From positions 1 to 56,646 of the forward strand of contig JAEUHG010000097.1 of assembly GCA_016795425.1 (NCBI GenBank): a stretch of 56,646 nucleotides of DNA. Direction: 5' to 3'. Source of the DNA: Verrucomicrobiales bacterium (lineage in GTDB: Bacteria; Verrucomicrobiota; Verrucomicrobiia; Limisphaerales; CAIMTB01). A program made the position numbers and the translations under genes. Below are positions 51,169-56,646 of this stretch, in pieces (within the stretch, counting starts at the first letter, position 1; each line of letters starts with the position of its first letter). The notes under the pieces were generated by a model, which searched no databases, was not told the DNA's origin, and saw only the letters and a program-made list of their open reading frames with translations.

Positions 51169-53403
51169 ATGCGCGAATCCACAAGGGATGCCCTGACCGA
51201 GAGTCTGGCCGGACTCATCGAACGAGTGACGTTTCACAACGAGGATTCGGGTTTCGCCGTCCTCAAGGTGAAGGTGAAGGGGTATCGAGACTTGGTCAGT
51301 GTCGTTGGAACACTTGCCACCGTGAGCCCAGGCGAGTGGTTGCACGCCGAGGGACGATGGGTCCAGGACCGAGAGTTCGGTCAGCAGTTTCGCGCCGAAA
51401 TCCTCACCAGCACCGCCCCCACGACACCCGAAGGTATCGAGAAATACCTCGGCAGCGGAATGGTCAAAGGGATCGGACCGGTCTATGCCAGGAAACTCGT
51501 CGAACGCTTCGGAGCAGGGATCTTTGACGTGATCGAACAGGAGTCGGCCCGACTCGAGCAGATCGACGGCATCGGCCCCACCCGGCGGCGTCGGATCAAG
51601 GATGCTTGGAACGATCAGAAGGTGGTTCGCGAAATCATGGTCTTCCTGCATTCGCATGGCGTCAGCACCAGCCGCGCGGTGCGCATTTACAAAACCTACG
51701 GAGAGAAGGCCATCGAGGTGGTGCGGGCCAATCCCTACGTGCTGGCGCGCGACATTCAGGGCATTGGTTTCAAGACCGCGGATCAAATTGCTTTGAGGCT
51801 CGGCATCCCGGTGGACTCTCTAGCTCGCGCCGAGGCGGGATTGAATCATGTTCTCCTTGAGGCCACCGGCCAAGGCCACTGCGCCTTGCCAGTGGAGGAG
51901 TTCAAGGACGCGGCTGTTGAACTCCTCCAGGTGGACACCGCTATTGTGTCGGCGGCCTTCGAACGATCCCTGCGCGAGGCAACCCTGGTGCAGGAACGCC
52001 TGGAGGGCCAGGATCTGGTGTTTCTGCCCACCCTTCAACGGGCGGAAATGGGTATCGTTCGACACCTTCAACGGCTTGTCCGTCGCGCGTCGCCATACCC
52101 GGTCATCCGTTTTGAGCAGGCCGTTTCCTGGTTTCGCGAGAGAACTCACATTGAATTGGCTCCGAGCCAGTGTCGTGCGCTCTCCCAAATGCTGCGCGAC
52201 CAGGTCATCGTCCTGACGGGTGGGCCAGGTGTGGGCAAGACCACCTTGCTCAAGGCCTTGTTAATGATCCTCAACGCCAAGAAAGTGCGATGCCTGCTGG
52301 CAGCACCTACAGGCCGAGCCGCAAAACGTCTTTCGGAAGCCACCGGACTCGAAGCGCGCACGATTCATCGGCTCCTGGAGATGGCTCCCGGCAGGAACGG
52401 ATTCACCCGACGCGAGGATCACCCTCTCGAATGCGACCTGTTGATTGTCGACGAATCCTCCATGATCGATATCCCGTTGATGAACCACCTCCTGGGTGCC
52501 ATTCCCGATGGCGCAGGCCTGCTTCTGGTAGGGGATGTCGACCAGTTGCCGTCCGTTGGCCCGGGAACCGTTCTTCGACACCTGATCGAAAGCGAGCGTT
52601 TGCCGGTCGTCCGATTGACCGAGGTCTTTCGGCAGGCCTCCCAGAGTCGAATCATTGTGGCCGCCCACCGCATCAATTCCGGATCTATGCCCGAGGACGT
52701 CCCAAAGAACGCCGAATCCGATTTCTATTTCGTCGAACGGGACGAACCCGAAGGCATTCTCAATACGCTGATCGACATGGTGAAACTCCGGATTCCCCGG
52801 CGCTTCGGTTTGGATCCCGTGGGCGATATCCAGGTGCTTTGCCCAATGAACCGGGGATCCCTCGGCATTCGCGAGTTGAACGCCCGGCTCCAGGATGAAC
52901 TCAACCCAGGCCGATCCGACGAACCTTCTGTCGAACGCTTCGGATGGAGATTCCGGATTCGCGATAAAGTCATCCAAACGGAAAACAACTACGACAAGGA
53001 GATCTTCAACGGCGACATTGGCCGTGTCGTGGCCATTGATCCGGAGGAGCGCGAAGTGCGAATCCGCTTCGATGGGCGCGATGTCGTCTTCGATTTCGGG
53101 GAACTCGACGAAATCGCCCTGGCCTATGCCATCACGATCCACAAGTCGCAAGGATCGGAGTTCCCGTGCGTCGTGATTCCCGTCGCCATGCAACAGTACC
53201 TGCTTCTCCAGCGGAACCTGGTTTACACCGCAATCACGCGCGGACGTCGGTTGGTGATGGTGATCGGGCAACGAAAGGCACTTGGATTGGCGGTTCGAAA
53301 TGGTGACACCACGCGGCGATATTCGGGACTGCGTTCCCGGCTTTCCCAATCGGAGCTCTCACCCAGGCCCTGCGGTGCCGAAGGAGTCGAATCCAGCGGC
53401 TGA
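51169..53403 (+). CDS. recD2: RecD2-type ATP-dependent DNA helicase
   Basis: A 744-residue 5'-3' superfamily 1B helicase involved in DNA repair and replication-fork rescue, independent of RecBC. The start at 51169 (MRESTRDALTESLAGLIERV) removes 44 upstream residues that have no family match. The N-terminal region has the OB-like fold and helix-hairpin-helix segments (GIGPVYARKLVERFG, DGIGPTRRRRIKDAW). Walker A is GGPGVGKTTLL from residue 351, Walker B LLIVDESSMIDIPL, motif III LLLVGDVDQLPSVGPG, motif IV RLTEVFRQASQSRI. Motif VI-like YAITIHKSQGSEFPCVV and YTAITRGRRLVMVIG are at the C-terminus, with an SH3-like insert before them. RecB and RecC are not nearby. Confidence 0.92.
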   Translation: MRESTRDALTESLAGLIERVTFHNEDSGFAVLKVKVKGYRDLVSVVGTLATVSPGEWLHAEGRWVQDREFGQQFRAEILTSTAPTTPEGIEKYLGSGMVKGIGPVYARKLVERFGAGIFDVIEQESARLEQIDGIGPTRRRRIKDAWNDQKVVREIMVFLHSHGVSTSRAVRIYKTYGEKAIEVVRANPYVLARDIQGIGFKTADQIALRLGIPVDSLARAEAGLNHVLLEATGQGHCALPVEEFKDAAVELLQVDTAIVSAAFERSLREATLVQERLEGQDLVFLPTLQRAEMGIVRHLQRLVRRASPYPVIRFEQAVSWFRERTHIELAPSQCRALSQMLRDQVIVLTGGPGVGKTTLLKALLMILNAKKVRCLLAAPTGRAAKRLSEATGLEARTIHRLLEMAPGRNGFTRREDHPLECDLLIVDESSMIDIPLMNHLLGAIPDGAGLLLVGDVDQLPSVGPGTVLRHLIESERLPVVRLTEVFRQASQSRIIVAAHRINSGSMPEDVPKNAESDFYFVERDEPEGILNTLIDMVKLRIPRRFGLDPVGDIQVLCPMNRGSLGIRELNARLQDELNPGRSDEPSVERFGWRFRIRDKVIQTENNYDKEIFNGDIGRVVAIDPEEREVRIRFDGRDVVFDFGELDEIALAYAITIHKSQGSEFPCVVIPVAMQQYLLLQRNLVYTAITRGRRLVMVIGQRKALGLAVRNGDTTRRYSGLRSRLSQSELSPRPCGAEGVESSG

Positions 53404-53418
53404 ACGTCGACTTCGATT

Positions 53419-53440
53419 GAGATGAGGCTGGCCTCTTCTC
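53419..53440. terminator. Hairpin between convergent recD2 and outer-membrane gene
   Basis: A nine-pair stem with one T-T mismatch (53419-53427 with 53432-53440), loop CTGG, 16 bases past the recD2 stop. Neither strand has a T-run directly after it, so function as a terminator is possible but unproven. Confidence 0.3.
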
Positions 53441-53524
53441 ACCCCGCAGCGCTGCGACGGACAGCCTCGACCCCTCGAACGGTACGGGCTGCTCGTCTTC
53501 AAGGCGGAGTCCGAAACATGCTGG

Positions 53525-54847
53525 CTAGTTGGACCGCTGCTTGTCCTTGCCCCATTCGAAAAGGTACAGCCTCATGTTCAGCATGAACTGGAAGTCGGAC
53601 AGGTCGCCTTCAATGGTTGGGCCCCCATTGATCTGGATCGTGTGATCCCAAGTGTAGTGCCAACGCAATTCGGCGCCGATCGAAACATTTCGGGCGAGAA
53701 AATACTCCACACCACCTCCGGCAGCGACGGCAGGAGAGAATCCTTTGGTCTCCCGCACCCGGACCTGGGATCCGGGGAAGCGCGAATCGTTGAATTCATG
53801 AAAGGTTCCACCGCCCCCAACCGTGAGATAAGGCACCCACCGACCGTCATGAATCGGGTATCGATAGCGTATGGTCGGCAGCACCGAGACCACCGCATAT
53901 TCTCCAATCCCGCCGATCCCTGAAATGATCGGCACCCATTCGCTCCCACCCACAACCAGCTCAAGACCCCAGTTGCGTCCGAAATCCGCGCCCAAGGCGA
54001 AGCCCGCAAACTGATTGATCGTTCCACCTATCGCTTGCGCTTCCGCTTCGAACTTCACGCCTGGCCCCAATTCGCTGTCCGTCAGCACCGCTCCACCAAA
54101 GCGCATTCCAAAAAACAACCGCTTCACGTCGGAATTGCCTTCCGAAACCAACGGACGCGGATCGTTCTCTCTAAAATAGATCCGGAGTCCAAACGTCGCC
54201 ATCATGGCCGACATGTCCAAATCCTCCTCCCGCCCGTCGATCGTCGTCTCTACGGGGTCGATCCACGTGTATTTTCCCTCCAATCCGAAGGCAATGTTAT
54301 CGGCGATGAAGTACTCAATCCCAACGCCTCCCATAAGCGCGAGCAGAGTGTCATCGGCATCGATCGCTCGACCGTAGCCACCCAGGGTCCGGTCGTTGAA
54401 CTGAAGGAAACTCACCCCCGCACCGACCAAAACGTAGGGGACCAGTCGGTCATGAAGCATCGGCCAGCGAAATCGCACCTGGGGTGCCAGGCTCGTCGAT
54501 GATTCCTCTCCCAGGGTGCCATAGGCATCGGGTTCAAACGTTTTCTCGAAACTGTCGATCGCAAGTTCGATGCCCCAATGGCGGCTCAGGTTGGCTCCCA
54601 CGGAGAGCCCCCAGTGGTCATCGACGCCCCACATCGGGGCGATTTCCCCGCTCCGAATGTGGACATAGGTCCGGAACTCGTCGCTGTCCTCGGCCGAACT
54701 CTTCAGAGCGATGCCGCCGATCAACAGCATCGCGGCGTGTCCGATGATCCGAGCGACGCGGTGGCGCCGGCGGGCGGGCGTAATGGAGCTGCGGGCGGGC
54801 GGCAACCAGCATCGGGAGGCACCGACATCAAGAGAAGCGGTCGACAT
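53525..54847 (-). CDS. Outer-membrane beta-barrel protein with two tandem barrel-like units
   Basis: A 440-residue protein from the ATG at 54847 (MSTASLDVGASR), preceded on the minus strand by GAGG. An export helix follows an unusually long basic start (about residues 30-50, IIGHAAMLLIGGIAL). The mature part is built from two similar units of about 190 residues, roughly 60-245 and 250-440. Matching pieces are SVGANLSRHWGIELAIDS and ALGADFGRNWGLELVVGG, PYVLVGAGVSFLQFNDR and PYLTVGGGGTFHEFNDS, GGVGIEYFIADNIAFGLEGK and GGGVEYFLARNVSIGAELRW. Each looks like an eight-stranded OmpW/OmpX-type barrel with alternating aromatic and polar residues and ends with LRIYF or MRLYLF, suiting a barrel terminal strand. 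It converges with recD2. Function unknown. Confidence 0.72.
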   Translation of the reverse strand: MSTASLDVGASRCWLPPARSSITPARRRHRVARIIGHAAMLLIGGIALKSSAEDSDEFRTYVHIRSGEIAPMWGVDDHWGLSVGANLSRHWGIELAIDSFEKTFEPDAYGTLGEESSTSLAPQVRFRWPMLHDRLVPYVLVGAGVSFLQFNDRTLGGYGRAIDADDTLLALMGGVGIEYFIADNIAFGLEGKYTWIDPVETTIDGREEDLDMSAMMATFGLRIYFRENDPRPLVSEGNSDVKRLFFGMRFGGAVLTDSELGPGVKFEAEAQAIGGTINQFAGFALGADFGRNWGLELVVGGSEWVPIISGIGGIGEYAVVSVLPTIRYRYPIHDGRWVPYLTVGGGGTFHEFNDSRFPGSQVRVRETKGFSPAVAAGGGVEYFLARNVSIGAELRWHYTWDHTIQINGGPTIEGDLSDFQFMLNMRLYLFEWGKDKQRSN

Positions 54848-55204
54848 GTTAGGTTTGTCCTCTTTGGGAGTGGAGGTAATCCAAAGATTGGTCGGGCGAC
54901 ACTGACGCATCAAGATGAGTTGAAGCAAGGGCTCACGACTCCGGCGGGTATGGGAGGGGGACCGTTTCGCCGATCGCCACACTGGTTCGAAGGTTCAGCG
55001 TGGCGGAATGCCTCGACCTCGGATCTTCGCATCTCCCCATCACCTCGTCTCAAGCGTCACCACGGACTCGGCCAGCGAATAATCGTTCTGCGGCTGACCG
55101 GATCGGTCGGTACCACCTCCTCGGGTATGGAGGCTTGGTGTGAGACTCTGGCCAGTACTCCTCCTGGGGAGTCGGACTGTCTGCGCGTTTTTTGATGACC
55201 GGCG
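54848..55204. other. Non-coding gap between the glycosyltransferase and outer-membrane genes
   Basis: These 357 bases contain no credible gene. They hold the upstream region of the outer-membrane gene. A short stem near 54980-55010 (CGCCAC with GTGGCG) contains GGTTCGAAG, which resembles a tRNA T-loop, but no acceptor or anticodon arm could be built. A T-run of six near 55189 has only a weak upstream stem. No promoter could be supported. Confidence 0.4.
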
Positions 55205-56011
55205 TCAGCTGCAGGCGGTGGAATCCGGCGGAGGTCGTTGGTTCAGGTGCTCGTACAACTTCGTGTGCCGCACCAACGCCGCGTAGGCCGTCGATGCGGC
55301 CAGAAAGAAGCCGGCATACCCGTCGAGAAATCCGCGCTTCAGAAAATAGGCACGGAAGAACCGCCACGCCGCCCGGCCAATCACCGGCAATGGTCGCCAC
55401 TGAACGCCGTCGGCCAATTGACGCTGCAGGTAGAGGTCCGCGTAGTAAGGGATCTTCTGCACGTAACTGTTGATCGACGGATTGCTGTAGTGCAACAGGT
55501 TCCCACACAGCGTCTTCACTCCGCCGGTCACCTCGACGTGTGTGTGTTCCGGACTTCCACCCCACCGGCCCTTCTCCCGACGAAAGAGGCGCAGAACGTG
55601 GTCCGGGTACCAATCACCGTGCGTGATCCAGCGGCCCATGAACCACGTCAGGCGTGGAAACCGAGCCGCGACGATGTCCGGGCGATCCGAGCCTCCCAGC
55701 AGGTTCTCAATCTCGCGCCGAAGGGCGGGAGACACCACTTCATCGGCATCCAGGGATAATACCCAGGGCTGGGTTGCGTAGCTCAGCACCAGGTTCTTTT
55801 GCTCGCGGAATCCGCGCCATGGATGACGGATCACCCGGCCGCCGAAACCGCCGATGATGCTCTCCGTTCCGTCCCGGACTTCCTCGTTCAAAACGACGAC
55901 AATCTCCCGGGTCCAGCCAGTGACGCTTTGCAGGCAGCGTGCGATACGCTGCTCCTCGGCACCGGAGACCAGGCAGACAGAGATGGGAAGCGTTGGCATC
56001 CGAAGGGCCAT
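55205..56011 (-). CDS. Family 2 glycosyltransferase
   Basis: A 268-residue GT-A type enzyme, likely for transferring sugars in lipopolysaccharide core or surface polysaccharide synthesis at the inner membrane. ATG at 56011 is used; ATG at 56002 (MPTLPISV) and TTG at 56020 are alternatives. Visible: PISVCLVSGAEEQRIARCLQ, the TREIVVVLNEEVRDGT segment, a W-R-G-F-R-E-Q-K-N loop, the DxD motif in WVLSLDADEVVSPALR, and WITHGDWYPDHVLRLFRREK followed by EHTHVEV. This order matches the WaaE/KdtX and SunS-like group of GT2. The C-terminus has an amphipathic helix and hydrophobic stretch (GYAGFFLAASTAYAALV) that may sit on the membrane. Confidence 0.88.
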   Translation of the reverse strand: MALRMPTLPISVCLVSGAEEQRIARCLQSVTGWTREIVVVLNEEVRDGTESIIGGFGGRVIRHPWRGFREQKNLVLSYATQPWVLSLDADEVVSPALRREIENLLGGSDRPDIVAARFPRLTWFMGRWITHGDWYPDHVLRLFRREKGRWGGSPEHTHVEVTGGVKTLCGNLLHYSNPSINSYVQKIPYYADLYLQRQLADGVQWRPLPVIGRAAWRFFRAYFLKRGFLDGYAGFFLAASTAYAALVRHTKLYEHLNQRPPPDSTACS

Positions 56012-56390
56012 ACCTACCAAGGCGGAACAAGCCGTGCAGTTCGAATCTCAACCGGCCACTTGGTTTCGTCGTTTCGATTGCCTGCAACCCGAGCTCGTCG
56101 GCCCGATCCCCACAACGTCGTAGCCCGCTTGTTCCCATTCATCGATCGACCGCCCGATTGGCCGACAATCCTTGTCTTCGACCTGGGATTCTCGGCGACT
56201 CCGTTGCCAAAGGGCACATCGGCACGATTCCGGCGTGGCGGCGCTCGCAAACAACCGACCCGGTAACGCTCCTTTAGAACTGACCCAACCCTGGCGTGGG
56301 AAGAGGCAAGAGTTACGCCGGAAGGGGCATCGGCAATGGCGTACCCTCCGCGTTGGTGAATGTCTCGGGAAACAACCTTTCGCGACCACT
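56012..56390. other. Non-coding gap at the 3' side of the transposase
   Basis: These 379 bases have several short open frames on both strands but none with recognisable protein features. The region lies downstream of the RAYT-type gene, where REP palindromes might be expected. I saw no clean inverted repeat by eye. Confidence 0.4.
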
Positions 56391-56646
56391 TCAACCGAGC
56401 ACCTTCCGCTTGAGATCCCTGAGGCAGAACAGGGGTCCCTCCTTGAGGTCCTCGACGCCGCGCAAGCGTCGGGCGCCGCTCTTTCTCTTTGGCCCAAACC
56501 GTCCCCGGTTCGCCTGGAAGATCGATTCCACGAATGCCTTGCCGCCCAGCACCACTCCGTCCCGGAAGTACCTCACCCGGCACCGCAGGTAGTCCCCCAC
56601 CGTCAAGCGCCCCTTCTCCGCCAGCACCTTCGCCACAGCCTCCCGG
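56391..56646 (-). CDS. RAYT/REP-associated tyrosine transposase, C-terminal fragment
   Basis: Only the last 84 codons or so are in the window. The gene runs off the right edge. The visible tail, LTVGDYLRCRVRYFRDGVVL, GGKAFVESIFQANRGRFGPK and RKSGARRLRGVEDLKEGPLF, then CLRDLKRKVLG, is the characteristic C-terminus of the HUH-type Y1 transposases associated with REP sequences in verrucomicrobia and other bacteria. The catalytic HUH and tyrosine motifs are in the missing N-terminal part. No target repeat was identified beside it. It is a single-copy domesticated type more often than a mobile insertion sequence. Confidence 0.8.
   Translation of the reverse strand, partial: REAVAKVLAEKGRLTVGDYLRCRVRYFRDGVVLGGKAFVESIFQANRGRFGPKRKSGARRLRGVEDLKEGPLFCLRDLKRKVLG

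Noticed and set aside
54970..55015. tRNA-like T-loop (GGTTCGAAG) in a stem
   Set aside because: Arms do not fold into a cloverleaf; flanking stems do not match acceptor or anticodon arms.
1..56646. CRISPR arrays, prophage or integron structures
   Set aside because: No regularly spaced repeats, integrase, capsid or attC-like elements were found. The holin-like gene is a chromosomal membrane family and does not indicate a prophage.

Overview
The window looks like a piece of a chromosome from a high-GC, Gram-negative member of the Verrucomicrobiota, probably the Pedosphaera/Limisphaera side (subdivision 3). This rests on family content: a planctomycete/verrucomicrobia-type cytochrome with DUF1549 and DUF1553, Tat-exported Gfo/Idh/MocA oxidoreductases, a sulfatase, a sialidase and a sialate O-acetylesterase, large secreted beta-helix proteins, a SecA with an enlarged middle region, and a RAYT-type transposase end. 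Shine-Dalgarno sites are mostly weak. The taxonomic call is inference, because no rRNA gene is present. I found no tRNA, rRNA, CRISPR array or complete insertion sequence.

Layout. 1-2.8 kb: the end of an FtsX/MacB-type permease, a DUF4410-like lipoprotein and a fucose-isomerase-fold protein. 2.8-9 kb: a compact acyl-transfer block on the plus strand. It holds a PKS-like protein with linker, AT, ACP and TE but no ketosynthase, an Sfp-type phosphopantetheinyl transferase, a phytase-like secreted protein, FabD and a CoaB-like protein. 9-19 kb: a 1398-residue hybrid sensor kinase, a Gfo/Idh/MocA oxidoreductase, the 1198-residue cytochrome/DUF1549/DUF1553 protein and a histone-deacetylase-fold amidohydrolase. 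19-31.8 kb: housekeeping genes on the plus strand (glnA, dnaA with DnaA-box-like sites upstream, a COG4586-type ABC ATPase, secA, a DMT transporter, a DUF971 gene), interrupted by a beta-helix protein and an unassigned ferritin-like protein. 31.9-40.3 kb: rpsA (minus), a FIST-domain sensor and trmB (plus), then a minus-strand run accA-manA-TPR-holin-like gene. 40.4-43.1 kb: sialidase and sialate O-acetylesterase. 43.2-46.4 kb: a long untranslated leader with an attenuator-like structure in front of a 936-residue secreted beta-helix protein. 46.5-51 kb: on the minus strand, galE, sulfatase, a Gfo/Idh/MocA oxidoreductase and a small membrane-anchored protein. 51-56.6 kb: recD2, a tandem-duplicated outer-membrane barrel, a family 2 glycosyltransferase and the C-terminus of a RAYT transposase.

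Functional reading. One theme is breakdown and remodelling of complex glycans: sialidase, esterase, sulfatase, oxidoreductases, beta-helix proteins, galE, manA and the fucose-isomerase-like protein. The other is an acyl-carrier system in which the AT-ACP-TE protein would be activated by the PPTase next to it, alongside genes for malonyl transfer (fabD) and the CoA pathway (coaB-like).

The most unusual signals are the ketosynthase-less AT-ACP-TE protein with cysteine at the thioesterase nucleophile position, the terminator/anti-terminator leader at 43.25-43.59 kb, a recurring promoter pattern (TTGACG, 16-17 bases, TA[G/C]TTT) at three unrelated genes, the ferritin-like protein, and the sulfatase whose CxPSR signature reads CCPSL.
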